64,000 nucleotides of DNA from Luscinia megarhynchos (GCA_034336665.1 CM067566.1:22729330-22793329), one strand, 5' to 3'; positions 1 through 12,665 are shown, counted from the first letter of the stretch. A program made the numbers and translations. Notes: a model not told the origin generated them from the sequence alone.

Positions 1-67
1 CTCCAGGAGGATAGTAGATGATTTTACCGTCGGCAGCAGGTTTTGGTTGGGTAGCAGGGAAGTCCAT
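1..67 (-). CDS. PDS5A: PDS5A first coding exon (N-terminus, partial)
   Basis: On the minus strand an ATG at 67-65 opens a frame reading MDFPATQPKPAADGKIIYYP and then PG, 22 codons plus one base before the window edge. This resembles the known start of vertebrate PDS5A (MDF..., a short Pro/Ala stretch, then DGKI-YPPGVKEI). PDS5A is a nuclear HEAT-repeat protein that binds cohesin and, with WAPL and sororin, controls cohesin release and maintenance. The HEAT repeats lie outside the window. The start has a strong Kozak context (A at -3, G at +4). The gene order with N4BP2 agrees with the vertebrate PDS5A-N4BP2 neighbourhood. Only the extreme N-terminus is visible, so the call rests on this short match plus synteny. 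Confidence 0.88.
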   Translation of the reverse strand, partial: MDFPATQPKPAADGKIIYYPPG

Positions 68-118
68 CCTGGCACTGCTGGTTATAAACTTTCCTTCTCC
101 ACAGTCCTCTACCGGCCT
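68..118 (-). other. PDS5A: PDS5A 5' UTR part of the ATG exon
   Basis: Reading the minus strand, the ATG is preceded by 51 bases after a plausible 3' splice site: a CTGAAC branch-like element, a T-rich tract and GATAG ending at 119. The 51 bases hold no in-frame stop. The boundary at 118 is inferred. A second AG two bases further on would give 116 instead. Confidence 0.5.
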
Positions 119-903
119 CTATCGGTCAGAAAACAAAAGTTCAGCAGAATGGAAACGACTTTCTAACCCTCTTTTTCCATTCCTCACCCTCAATTCGCTG
201 AAGGCCCCGGCTATCGCCCCGCCGGCCGCGCCCCCCAGCGCTGCCCCCGCCGCATCCCGGCGGGAGCGAGGCCCGGCCCGCCGCCGCTCCCCGCGGCTCG
301 GGCCCCTCCGCTCCCCTCGGGCGCCTCCTTTCATTGCGGGGCTGCTCCAGCCCAACACTGTTAGTTCGCAGCCGACGGTTTTACAATGAAATTTGGGGCC
401 CAATCGAGGGATACCCCGCGGCCGAGGGCCCCTTGCGGCCCGGGGGGTGGGCCGGGGACACCGTTCCCGGCCCCAGGGGTGGTTCAGAGCCGGCACACCG
501 ACCCCGGAGCCGGGAGACGAGGCCTAAACAGTTAGGCCTCAAAACTATCGGGAGGCAGAGAAGCCAACAGGAGAGGGGGAGGGAGGGAGGAAGGGAGGGA
601 GGCGGCGGCGAGCGCAAACAAAACCCCCCCGCGACCCCCCCATCCCCTCAGAGCCCCCTGCCCGCCCTCCCGCGCCTCCAGGAGCCCCCCCGGGGAGGGG
701 GCCCGGCTACTCGCCACTTTCCATTTGTTCCCTCAACTTCATGTCCCCTCAGCCCTCGCCCCGCACCCCCCCCGCCCCGCCGCCCCGCATTTGGCCGGGC
801 CCACAAAGAGCCCCCCGCAGCCCCAGCTCCGCGCACACACCCCCGCGGCCGCGGGGAGCGAGGAGCGAGCACGGGGGGAAGCGGGACCCGGAGCCGCCTT
901 TAC
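119..903 (-). other. PDS5A: Probable PDS5A 5' UTR intron
   Basis: The minus strand shows a good donor (GAG then GTAAAGG, the G of GT at 903) and an acceptor with branch point and pyrimidine tract at 119. That gives an intron of about 785 bp, mostly GC-rich island DNA. Its antisense (+) strand carries a G-rich purine run at 571-602. No coding frame in it is credible. Confidence 0.5.
571..602 (+). repeat. G-rich purine run, potential G-quadruplex
   Basis: A pure purine stretch contains GGGGG, then repeated GGGA/GGGAGG units, giving at least four runs of three or more G with one- to four-base loops. It lies in the PDS5A island, on the strand opposite to the PDS5A transcript. Confidence 0.6.
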
Positions 904-1350
904 CTCATGCAGCTCCGGAAGGTGCAGCATTGAGCAGCCTCCGTGCCGGGTGGTGCTCGCCGCTCCGCCGCCACCCCGCCGGCCGCTGCCCTGGGCGCTC
1001 CCGCCGCCTCCTGCTCCGCGGCGCGGCAGCTCCTGCTCGGGAGCGCTGGCTGGGGGAGGGGGAGCGGCTCGGTGGTGGCGGCAGCAGCGGCGGCGGCCGG
1101 GAGAGGGGGAGGCTCGGGCGGAGCGTGCGCCGCGGGAACCCAGCGCCGCTCTCCGCCCGCCCAGGGAAGCGCAGCCCGGGAGGAGCCTCCGCGCCGCCCC
1201 CGCCCCTTCCCTTTCCCCTTCCCCTTCCCCTGCCCGCCCGCGGCCGGCGGCGCCGCCCCGCCAGGAGCCCCAGAGCCCCCGCCCCGGGGCAGAGGGTGAG
1301 GCCGCCCAGTAAGTCTGGCACCGCGCGGAGCCCCGTGTAGGGCGGGCAGT
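904..1350 (-). other. PDS5A: Probable PDS5A non-coding exon 1 (5' boundary approximate)
   Basis: The exon ends at 904 in front of the GTAAAG donor. The transcription start cannot be seen, and 1350 is a guess inside the GC-rich core. A minus-strand ATG at 930 lies in this exon and would be in frame with the PDS5A start after splicing to 118. Confidence 0.4.
1203..1231. repeat. Homopyrimidine CCCCTT-type tract
   Basis: Twenty-nine consecutive pyrimidines in repeated CCCCTT/CCCTTT units lie in the PDS5A CpG island. The tract is mirror-like, the kind of sequence that can form triplex DNA and that often sits in promoters. Confidence 0.55.
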
Positions 1351-1600
1351 AGCGGGTGCGGGCGGCGCAGCGCGGCCTCATCTTGGCGCCTAAAGCCCGG
1401 AGCGGCCGGGCCGGGCCGAGCAGGCTCCTCCGGGGCGGCGGGGGCACGGCTGGCGCCGAGCGGCGGTGCCCGGCTGCCGGCGGTGTCAGCGAGCGAGCCC
1501 GCGGGTTCCCGGCTGCGGGGCGGGAAGGCGAGAGTTCCGCTGGTGCTTCCTGAGGGAGCCCGGGCCGCTCATGGCTGCGGGCTCCTCTGGCTGGTCCCTC

Positions 1601-4600
1601 AGGCGTGTGGGGCCTGGTCAGCGTGATGGAAGACAGTCAGTGTGCGGAAAGGGTGTGTGCGCTGGCAGGCGAAAGTGAACAGTCCTTCAGGCAGATGAGG
1701 GGAACGAGCAGTATCCACGCCTCGGTTATAAATCTTAAGGAGAAACTTGAATATGCAGACCAAAGGAGCCCTCGCCAGCCAACTCAGGAAATCCTTCCGT
1801 GCAAAATGTCTTTGTAATTTAATATTCATATTTCCAAGGGATGGGGTTTGTCTGGAAAGTCAATAGCAAAGTGGGATATATCTGTCTGTTTTGAATCTGT
1901 AGTATGTACCCAGTCTGTTTGAAGTGTAGGTGGCTATGAAATGTTTTCTAGATGCCCGTGCTGCTCAGATAAGGTGTGTGACAGCTGAAAGATGACTTTT
2001 AACTGATCAAGACTAACTGCGCATCTTCAGCTGGTTATTTTTGTTATTCAAACCAGCTAAAAGTATTATTTTTCTTAATTTTGTGAATCTCTGCTGAATT
2101 TTCTTTAGAGCAAATTGAAGGTAGGAGGTCAGGACCATCTCTATGCAGGGATTTTTCTCTCTGTAGGGTTGCACAGGTATGACAGGAGCCCTGCTAGACA
2201 CAGCAGGGTGGCTGGCATGGCATGGCAGGGGCAAAGGAAAGATGCAGGAGGGTGAGGGGATGGGAAAGGGATAAGATTATGGTGAAGTATGCCAAATTCC
2301 AGCTTTACAAGGTGTGGGTGGAAAATGTACAAAGACTGAGAAGCTCTCTGGAACTTCTGGTGTAATAGCATGTGGGTAGGAAATTGCTCTCCTACATTTG
2401 TGTTCCTTGTCTCCCTGCAGTGTTGTCCTAGAGGAGTTAAAGCACTGAATGTCCACAGCCTCTATGAAACCAGCTTAGAATAGACTATAGTGAAAGTGAC
2501 TGAGAGTTGCAAGAACAACTGGAGGATCTTAGACACTGATTTTGAAATTTAGAAGGCTGTCATAAACCAGGCATTTAAATCTCCTGTGAGTCCAGACTTA
2601 GATGAAATTATTCTCCCAAAGCTTAAGGATCGATGGATTTGGGCATTTGCAATAGGCAAGTGACCCTAAGGTTGTACTGATTTTAGAAACTAAATAAAGC
2701 CAATTCAAAGCATGTAATATTTTTTCTGAATTCAAACTAAAGGGGCCATTTAGATTTGCCTTAGCATTGAAGTACTCAGACTAGCTATCAGCTTTAATTT
2801 GTTGTCAATCAAATAAGATGTACTGTCAGAACTTATTGAATGTATTTGGGTCTTCTATCCTTATATTTGTTACATAATGTACTTCCTTCTCAAATCAAAT
2901 TACCATTTGGTGTAGGTTTCTTACTTTTTAATACACTTCTATTAGCACAATAAATTAGAAACAAATCCTAGAAGATTATTCTGTAACTAAATAAAGTATA
3001 TATCAAAAATCTGTATGGGCTGGTTTCAGTTTAAATAGAAAAAGAATCTAATCAGTAAAAATAATGCAAGAAATAAATTTGAAGAGTCCATTGCTAAGGT
3101 TTTTTTCATGAACCAAAGCTAGAAAGATGTTGGGCAGACCTCTCTCTTGGCAGAATTGAAGTACTATAGATTTTGCATTCCAGAAATTTCACCTAAGTCT
3201 CTGAACTTCCTGGATTTTAATATTTGTTTTCAAATATTCTTTAGTTATTATTGAAAAACACTGTATATCATTAGTGTGATCTACAATGTCATAGCTTCTT
3301 GTTGTAATCTTGTAGTTACACGATTATTTTTTCACAAACTGATATCCTCTTTACTTAGAATTGTTTATACAATGGGTTGTGAAGTAGGACTAAGAACATA
3401 ATGGTCAAGGGCTATGCTCCCACAACTTGCTTTTAGTCGAAGTTAAGGACAAACACAGTGCAAAGCCTCTAGTATGCACTTCTAATCACTTTTATTTTTC
3501 ACCAAAGAATAGGATAAAGTCTTGCATTGTAAGGAATATGTACATATAAAGTAGCATGTAGTTAGACAAGGCAATTCAAAGATTTGACATGGGAGTGCCA
3601 GGCAAGGTTTGCTCATTCAGTTAAAATTCTGCTTCGTCTTAGGCAAGTTCTTTGTGAATCCCCACACTGAAGTACTTTTGGTTGTAGACCAAGATCTCTC
3701 TGTCTTCTTGCAGGTTTCAGATAAATAGTGAAGTTAGAATTGCACAGAAAGTCTTGAAGGGCATCAGTGGAAGGTTGACTATCAAGGAGTTCACACAAGA
3801 TTCCTGCTTTTATGGGTAGTGAGTGATTAGTCAGCAGTATGTTAGCCAGATTTGTGGTGTTTTGAATGAGTCTTGGACAAATCATATCAGCAAAGTGGCT
3901 GAGAGGAGTTAGTGCAAATTCCCTAATCGTGGGCTGATTAAGCAATGGTCCTATCTTTTCTCGGAAGAGAAGCAGTGGGATTTGTACTTCTGCACCATTT
4001 GAAATTCTAAAGGGCTAAAACAGAGCATGTGGTTCTGATATCACACCAAATTAAGGGAGGTATGAATGAACACTTAAATGCCAATTAGCTTGAATATATG
4101 CATGGCTTTTTCAGAATGTAGAAACATAAAAGCTTCACATAATCTAGCCTGTGGTACTCTTTAATCTGAATAGTCCTGAAATCTCCTCTCATCAGATACG
4201 ATTACAGCTGCTAGTGTCTGGTTTGTTGCTTTTGCTTGTTTGATCTTCACCCTTCTAATTTCAGCAAGCAGCTGAGATCTGACTTGGACTATGCTTGTAC
4301 AGCTGTAGCCAGGTTCACATGATCCCTTGGGTTTTACTGGATGGCTCTGTCTAATCATATGACTGAGTCCTTTAGTCTTTACCCAGATTTTGCTGTTTCC
4401 ATTGGAATTTTATTACCTTTACTCACATTATTTTTATTGGAATGTATTTACTCTGATCTGCTCGTTTGTTTTGATTATATTTTAGACTACGATGACAAGC
4501 ATTATTCATAAACAGACTGAAATAAAGGGTGCCAAACACCTGTGGGGCAGCTTTGTGAGGTGCTTCTTTCTTTGTATTGTGATAGCACAGGTTCAAGGAA

Positions 4601-5451
4601 AGGATCAAGAAAGGAAAAATGTGTTTTTACTGGTAGGGAAAATAATGCACCACAGGGTTGTCAGAAAAAAACACTTTCAGGTGAAAAGAAGAGAGTAGGA
4701 AGTGATTACTTCAAGCACAGAAGATCCTTTAATTCATGTTGATTAAATTAAGCTATGTTTCCAGGAACTGCTTAGTGTTTCTCCTCAGGTCTTTGTTAAT
4801 ACAGTAAACATGGATAGTAACAATGACTAAGAAGTAAACAGTCACATTAAGACATGACACTGTGTTGTGAACTGCAATAAGTAATATCTGGCATTGCAGT
4901 ATAACATACCTTTGATAACACCACCTAATTGTTTTAACTGCCTGTTTTAATAATTGATGTATTTTATATCTGCTGTAAATTGAGATGGGTCAGAGGTGGG
5001 CTTCTTGATAATGTGCATTGCAATAATGAAAAAGCTCCAAAAGATGTTCCATTCCAGGGAGTATTTACAGTGAAATTACTCTTAGAACAGCCCAGGAAGT
5101 GAGCTTTGTCAGAAAACCAGGGACCTATGTATCTCCCATTTTCTACATTCACAAGATAAAATCTGTAAAAGGGTGCAGGAGAACTTAGCTGCATTGTATT
5201 GTAAAGACAATCAGATGGAGACACAGAGGGCTTCTGTGGATGAGTCCCACAGCTCACTGAGTCTTCATGGAGTACTACCAGTTCTGAATAAAGGGAAGGA
5301 CCAAATACTATATGGATGATAAACTCTTTTGGAACTGATCCCTAGCCATGATTTATCCAAATGTTATTTTTGCTCTGGTTTTGGTAAGGAGGGCTTTTCT
5401 GTTTGCTGCCTAAAAATGTCTTTATTTTGAATCATGCTTGGAAATAGGGCA
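1601..5451. other. Intergenic DNA, no gene seen
   Basis: AT-rich non-coding sequence upstream of PDS5A. Reading frames are short, unlinked and lack recognisable domains. No clear mobile element was recognised. Confidence 0.6.
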
Positions 5452-6080
5452 GTTATCATAGAATTATAGAATACTCCAGGTAGAAAGGGATTTTAAAGGT
5501 CATCTAGTCAATCCAGCCCCCCCACAGTAAGCAGGAACATCTCCAACTAGATCAGGTTGCTCCAAGCCCTGTCCAACATGACCTTGAATGTTTCCACAGA
5601 TGAGACATCCATAACCTCTCTGAGCAACCTGTTCCAGTGTTTTAGCCCTCCTGGTAAAAAATACTTTCCTTATATCTAGATTAAATCTACAGTCTTGGTT
5701 TAAAACCATCACTTCTTGTCTTATCCTAACAGGCTCTGCTAAAAAGTCTGTCACCATCATTCTTGTATGTCCCATTAAGGTACTGGAAGGTCACCTTTCA
5801 GACTTCTTTCAGGCTGAACAACCACAGTTCTCTCAGCCTTTCCTCACAGAAAAGATGCTCCCAGCCCTCTGTTCATCTTCAGGGCCTTTCTCTGGACCAG
5901 TTCCCACATCTCCATGTCTTTCCTGTGCTAGAACCCCAGATCTGGATGCTGCACTGCAGTGGAGTCTCACCAGAGCAGAGCTGAGGGACAGAATCCCCTC
6001 CCTGGCCCTGCTGCCCATAGTGCTCTGGATGCAGCCCAGGACACATTTGGCTTTCTGGGCTTCAGCCATTGTGAAAAAGT
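5452..6080 (-). mobile_element. CR1 LINE fragment, 3' end
   Basis: The left edge reads TCATAGAATTATAGAATA, the reverse complement of the CR1 3'-terminal TTCTATGA repeats. The following sequence matches the complement of the CR1 3' region (GGTCATCTAGTC, CAGGTTGCTCCAAGCCCTG, CAACCTGTTCCAGTG, CTCAGCCTTTCCTCACAG). The element is therefore in minus orientation, 5'-truncated, and contains only degraded ORF2/3' UTR sequence. CR1 is the dominant LINE of birds and other sauropsids and is a main reason for assigning the window to a bird. Confidence 0.9.
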
Positions 6081-9000
6081 GTATATTTGTGAATACATTT
6101 TTAATTTACAAACCACTCTATTGACAGAATGATTGTGCTTCTTTTTCATTTGCTTGCAAGTGAAGTAAAATCAATTTATTGGCACCTGCAGAATGGTGAC
6201 TTCGCAGGAGAATTTTTAGAAGCCTCCATGATCTATTGCTAGTTTTGAACATTAAGAAACTGAAGTTACAGCAGCCTACTGTATGCCATCTATCCACCTC
6301 CCTTCTAACTGCTCTCAATGATGATGACTTGTCACTATTCACTCCATAATTACATTCTCAAGGTTATTTCCATCTCTGCTCCTGATGTGTCCAAAGCACA
6401 TACATTTACACCTATTTCTGACAACCAAGTCTACTTTTCTTCAATACTATATTTAATATGTGCATTTATCATCTTTTCTGTCCAGAAGATACATAAGTCT
6501 TTGCTTGCACCAGACTGCGAAAGCTTCAATTTTCTTTGTCACAATCAATAATTTCTCTAAAGTCACATTCATAAGTTGCTACAGCAAAAAATTAGGCATT
6601 TCACCAGTCAAATCTTTCTATTTTCATGGTGATTTTTTTTCCTGGGATTTTCTAAGGGAAGCCATGGATGGATCAACTATTCTTCAAAATATTCCAGTTT
6701 CTATTGGACAGGTTCTGATTGAGTAAATTTGATGCCAGACAAAACTGAGTTTATGAACAGTCTCTATAGCTAGACCACTAATAATTATTTTTATTATTTT
6801 TATTAATTAATTGTATTCTTTTATTAATATTTTTATTATTTTATTAATTACGCAAATTTATTTTATTTATGACATACTCAAGAATACCCTGTGTTTTTCA
6901 TTAGCCTTTTATTGTCTCTCTAATACTTGGTGTACAGCAGAGGTGGTTGTGACAGAGCACTACGTATTCAGCTGAAGGTCATTTGAAAGAAGTCAATTTC
7001 AAACTCAAATTTTCCATTCTGTGAAGTCCTTCTGAGATTTTTCTTTTTTTTTTTTTGTCCCAGCCAGTCTACAAGGAAAATTGCAGTTACCTGTAATTTT
7101 AACATATTAACATATAATATCTTTATATTCACTTGGTATTTTTTTCAAATAGCAAGGCAGATTTGGGGAAATTCTGAGTGTATGGGACTGCTTAGAAGAA
7201 ATACTATTGGGGAAACTGGGAAAGTTTGGCAGTATATTTAGCCCATGGCAGCTATTTTCTGGATGCTAAACAATGCCCCCTGCCTCATTAAATAAGAAAT
7301 GTCCTATGATATTAAAAAATGAGAACATGCATGGTACTAACAAGTTCTGATTAAGAGGCTCATGTGTGAAAAATATTGATTGTATTTATGATGCTGCTGT
7401 TGTTAATTCTTCCAACAGATATACTGTCTGCTTCTCACGGTAAAGAAAAGAATGATATGAAATTTTACAAATTAATATGAACTTGGAATTTACCATTATG
7501 GTCAAAGAAAGATGTTTGATGAATGGATGTTCAGCCTCAGAGCTGTGCTGTAATGACGGGGTCATTTCACGTTGATGGATAGGTTATGTGGTGTGTTCAG
7601 AGGCTTAAAAAGGGTTGCATTTGTCAAACGCAGGGAAGCATCAAAGTGTGTGGGTATGACTGTGTGAGCAACAGAATCATTATAGTTTGCCTTTGAACAA
7701 AGTCAGGAAATATATTGATCATATAGGTTTATGCACTAGGGGAGCAACTAATGATGATCCAGTCAATGTGTTCTGTGAATGGCTCAAGGGGATTAATCAT
7801 TAAAACATTACACCACTGCACCATTTTGGAACCTGAATATGAAAACTGGAATTTCAAACCCTCATAAAGAACAATTTGCACTTGAATTTATGAAATGAAA
7901 TTATTTCTTTGGTTTGTGCTGCTCCAGTCACTTCATCATTACAATTCTACTTCAATTAATGCACTGGATATTTGCATCCAGGTCATCAGCCAGCATGACA
8001 GTAGCAGCACACTGATAACACAGTGATCCAGCAGCAGGGAATACTGAGTATCAGTGGAAGAAAGTTTCCCTAAATTCAGGATATGTGGCAGCAGAGAAAC
8101 TAAATAAGGTTATTTGAGCCTGTCCTTGCATGGATGCTTGACAAAGCAGACATTTAATTGGTGTCTGATGAGAACACATAGTATCAAGTATTGAGAAAAG
8201 CCAGAAGTAGCCTGGACAAGGCACGAGCAAATAGAGAAATGAGAAAAGATCAATCTTGACTAAAAATGCTTAGAAATATAAAATCTGTGTTAACAATATA
8301 CAGATTTTTAGCCCAAAATTCTTCATAATGCAATATAAAAAGTCCATAATGGTAGTGATCAATGAAGGTGATACTAATGCCAGCAAAAGGATTACTGCCT
8401 GTAAAGTAGACTGGTATGTATCCACTTAGAATTTCACCAACATCTAATACCACTATATCCTATCTGAATTTGGTGAGGCAACTCATGTGTACTCTGTGTA
8501 ACATACTGTAACTACAATGTATGAAGCACATAAACACTTGCTTTCTTAACTATATCTCTGTACTGTGCTTTTTATCTTCCAGACACAGCATACTTATACC
8601 TACCTAATCATTTATATTTTCAGGGAAGCACTAACTAAAATTGTAAACTTCCTTTATCTAAATTCTTTAATAAGGCAGAAAAATTAATTTTACCCACTAT
8701 GTGAACATTTAAATCACTATTTTAGATGTAGTCAGGTTTTGTTTATGAATTGCCATTGACTTATATTTAATCAATAATTTTTAAACCTTCAAGATCTGCT
8801 CAGCAGCAGCCTCTAATCCTGATGAAAACTGGAGTGAACCATATTTTTCATCCATTTTCAGTATCATTCAGCTGCCTGGATGCACTCTGTTAGGCATGAA
8901 TTTTTCCATTTAAATGAAAAAATATGTTGACAAATCTATCAGATTCTGAATATAGAAAGAACAGAATAATGTTACTTCTAGGGGAGGAAAGCAATAGATC

Positions 9001-10149
9001 CTTAAATACCCTAACAAAGTTCCTTCATATAGCAAGTACAAAATAATGCTAAAAGAAGTACAAAAATGCTGATAAAACCTATGAGCAAAAAAACCCCACC
9101 AAAGCCTCTACAGTTTCCTTAATTTAAGCAAACTTGCAGTAATATTTTTACTGTCTTACCAAAGCCTTATTTTGGTGTTTGTTTCTCTGTTTCTTTCTAA
9201 AAGATTTGTTCCTTGACCTGCTGCTGGGTATGGGAAATGGGAACTCAGGAAAAGGTATGAATGAACAGGAGAAATGGGATGAGCAAAGATGAACACATGT
9301 AGTAGAAAATCTGCAGCTGGCTGGGCAGTAGGAGTTTCATGTGAGCAAACAAAAAATGCAGAGATAGAAGGTGAAATAAACCGTACACAGTAAATTGTAA
9401 GTATCTTTTAAATATCATTATTTGTGATCTGTAAGTACAATTTTGCCAAATTCAAGATGAACTGGAGAAGCCAAATTCTGAGAACAACATAATTAAATGT
9501 TCTGTTATAGATTTTAAAATGAGTTACACCTACAGTTCTATTTACTTAATATAAAGGCTCCTTTCAATTTTTATTTTGGCTTTCCATATTTAGCAGCCAC
9601 TATAATAATCTCTTTGGAAACTAGCTGAACAAACTTGCAAGAAGATTTTTAAAAACACAGGATAATATTAAAATTCAAAGTTAAAAAGACTGTTGTGGAT
9701 TTCTTTTACCCCTGTTTACATGTGAAGGGGAGTTTAAGGTCAGCTGGAGAGCTACATCAAAATATATTGTGAGCTTTTATTTGTATGTATACATCCTGCT
9801 TGTTTTGATGCTGCAGAGTTAGTCTTCTTGCTGAGACCTGGGAAGAACATATGTGTGATAGTGACTGCAGTCACTAAAGCAGTGAACCTGACAGTGTAGA
9901 GTTTTGAAAAATAAATGAAACAAGCTTGAATTATGGAAATGTTTGTTTTCTATTTCATCCCATTAATGGGTATAAACATAATTTAGATACTGATTTACTT
10001 GTATGTGCCTTTTATAATTGCTGAATTTGAAAAGTACATGTATAGCCAGAAACAACTAAAAAAGTTCAAAAAAATGTGTCTTTAAGAGTTGTCAAAGTCA
10101 CAAACTGCATAACACTGCTGAGGAAAATAACTACCAACACGTGTATGGC
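6081..10149. other. Intergenic DNA, AT-rich, no gene seen
   Basis: Unique-looking AT-rich DNA between the CR1 copy and the solo LTR. It includes a low-complexity ATTTT/ATTAA block at about 6778-6868. No reading frame or RNA gene can be supported. Confidence 0.6.
6778..6868. repeat. AT-rich low-complexity block
   Basis: Nearly pure A/T made of irregular ATTTTTATT and TTAATTAATT units. Confidence 0.7.
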
Positions 10150-10705
10150 TGTTGTGCTTTAACCCCAGCCAGCAACCAAGTCCCACGCAGCCACTCAATC
10201 ATCCTCTCACAGTGGTATGGGAAAGAGAATTGGATGGGTAAAAGTGAGAAAACTCATGGGTTGGGATAAAGACAGTTTATTAGGTAAAGCAAAAGCCTCA
10301 CACAAGCAAAGAAAACCAGGGAATCCATTTACCACTTCCCATGGGCAGACAGGTGTTCAGCCATCCCTAGGAAATCAAGGCTTCATCACGTACATTTGGA
10401 AAGTACAAATGCCATCACTCAAAACGTCCCCCCCTTTTTTTTATTCTTCCCCCAGCTTTAAATACTGAGGATGACACTGTATGGTCTGGAAAATCGCTTT
10501 GGTCAGTTTGGGTCAGCTGTTCCAGCTGTGTCCCTTCCCAACACCTTGTGCACCTCCAGCCTCCTCACAGATGTCCTGACACTGTGTAAGGGCTGCTCAG
10601 CAATAACAAAAACATCTCTGTTGTATTATCAACCCTGCTTTCAGCACAAATCCAAAACACAGCCGCATGCCAGCCACTGTAAAGTAAACAAACTCTACCC
10701 CATGC
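10150..10705 (-). mobile_element. Solo LTR of an avian endogenous retrovirus
   Basis: The + strand begins TGTTGTGCTTTAACCCCAGC followed by CAGCAACCAAG, a characteristic edge of a widespread avian ERV LTR family. It continues with family landmarks such as GGTCAGTTTGGGTCAGCTG and TGCTCAGCAATAAC and ends near AACTCTACCCCATGCA. The functional elements read on the minus strand: a TATA-like TATTTAAAG at about 10456-10465 and an AATAAA signal at 10276-10281. U3-R-U5 therefore runs from right to left. No gag, pol or env sequence and no second LTR is present, so this is a recombined solo LTR. It is moderately diverged and its right end is approximate. Confidence 0.8.
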
Positions 10706-12665
10706 AAACAAATTGGCAATTTGTTCTGCTGAATATTAAACCTTTTCATTTTCTACTCTTCTACCGTGTAGTATATTTAGTTCATTTTTTGTGCACAGAA
10801 AATAGGCAAGTTCATAACAAAAACTGAGACAAAGATAAATCTCTTAAATCACTTAAGTATTAAGGTACACATTTTTGTCTCCTAACCATCACCACTGTGC
10901 AGAAGAAATACCGACTCAGAAATTGAAGAGCTACACAGGAAATATGAACTACTCCCACTTCAATGTTCTTTTAAGTTAGTGTGCTCATTCTTCCAGGTTT
11001 TGGGGAATGTAATCAGATGAATAAAGTGGTTGAAAGAGTTCAGTGTTTGATCATCTACTTGAAAAAAGCTTAAACATGTTTTCATGCTGGTTGTATCAAC
11101 TGTTTTTGTTTGGGGTTGGTTTGTTTGTCTGGGTTTTTAATAAGTTGTCTATTACAGATGGGCCTAGATCCAAATGACACCGCCTCTGCTCCATCCTGGA
11201 TTGTGTGTATCAGGTTGCAGATATCAATCTGAATGTCATGAGCTAGAGCAGGGTGGAGTGGAGCTTGTCTTAAGATATGATTCCCTCATTCTTTGAACTT
11301 GGAATTGTCATGAATTTGACAGGTACAAGCTAACTAATTTTTGCCTAGTCCTTAAATAAATTGGAAACTGTAGACTCTCCTGTTAGAAGGAGTAAGTGTC
11401 CTTTTATGTCGCTGAAACTGTAAGATGGTCCTCAGCTGCCTGTGGCTTTCTAAATTTGAGTTTCTTTTGTTGCTGGTGTTATTCACTGGGAAAGAATGTG
11501 GCCCCGTTTCCAGTGAGAGAGAGTATGAAATGTTAAAAAATAGAAGTGATAGGTGGATTTTAAAGGGACTAAAAAAACCCCAAAAGAGGTCAGAATTTAC
11601 AGGAAAGCAAAAGAAGGCCTTCCCCATTCAGCAACAAGCAAATAGCTATCTGTTCATTTCCTATATAAATAATTAGATTCTATCATGTGACAGTTACAAA
11701 GAAGCACATACTAAACACAGAATTTTCTTTAAAAATGGTAGTCTACACAGCTGTTTTTAAATGCACATCACTCACTTGTTGCTCTCTTCCCCCATCTCCT
11801 TGGCTTCTTGTTTCAGCATAAGATATCTGGCATACAAGTTATTCAAGTTCAGAAACTAGTTACTGAAATCTAATTAATAAATGAGTGCTAGTGGGTTAAG
11901 ATCGTAACAAGTTCCCTAATTTATTTTTACAAGCAGTTGCAGTAATCCACAGATGTTCGTGACAGATGTCAAACATAAGGATTGCTGTAACTAGCAGCTT
12001 TTGTGTAGCAAATGGTAAGTGAGGAAAACTGTCACTAAGCAGGATATCTGTAAGATTTTTTTATATTGTAGAATTTTGAAGCCACTCAGTTGTGGTATCA
12101 GAAAATTTCGTAAAATATTCTTATCTCAATAGGGCATGTACATATCTGTACTTGAGAAAAAGGCCTTTATGAAACTATTTTAGAAAGAAATAAAAATAGA
12201 TTTTTATATTGTTTTAATCTTATATTAATTGAAGGTCAGTCACTGTGAGGCAAACAGGTTTGTAAATCACTTTGTGATTGGCAAGCAATTAAATTAATTG
12301 CACGGGCAATGGATTACAGTCTGTCTTGACAGGTAAAAGCATTTTTTCATTAGAGTAACATTAATAAATGATTGAAACTTGCCTAAGATCCAGGCTTGCA
12401 CGTCATATTAGATGCACTTAGAAACTCCATCCTGCAACAAGGCCCGACATTTTAACATTTAAAATTTCTGAATCAGACAAACAAGACATCTTGAAATTTC
12501 CAGTAGAATGAAAGTACTGGTTTTTATTTGGAATCACTGAAGAGTTTTAATGACTTTTTCCCAGAATTTAATAAGGGTAAATAGACTGATAATATCACAA
12601 AACCCATAAAATACAAAAATACGTAAACTAAATTTTACTTATAGTATTACATAAAAGTATACTTC

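Larger units (their letters stand above)
190..1600. promoter_or_regulatory. PDS5A: CpG island, PDS5A promoter
   Basis: A dense GC- and CpG-rich block lies between ordinary AT-rich flanks. It contains many GC-box-like motifs (CCGCCCC types around 765-790 and 1240-1290) and no TATA box. It covers the inferred PDS5A exon 1, as expected for a broad housekeeping promoter. Long reading frames on both strands here result from GC richness (few stop codons) and are not called genes. Confidence 0.8.

Noticed and set aside
334..1447. Several frames of 120-200 residues on both strands at the left edge
   Set aside because: All lie in the PDS5A CpG island, show low-complexity Pro/Arg/Ala composition and overlap each other on both strands.
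5500..6124. Open frames of 73-91 residues at 5.5-6.1 kb as genes
   Set aside because: They lie in the CR1 fragment and are degraded LINE sequence.
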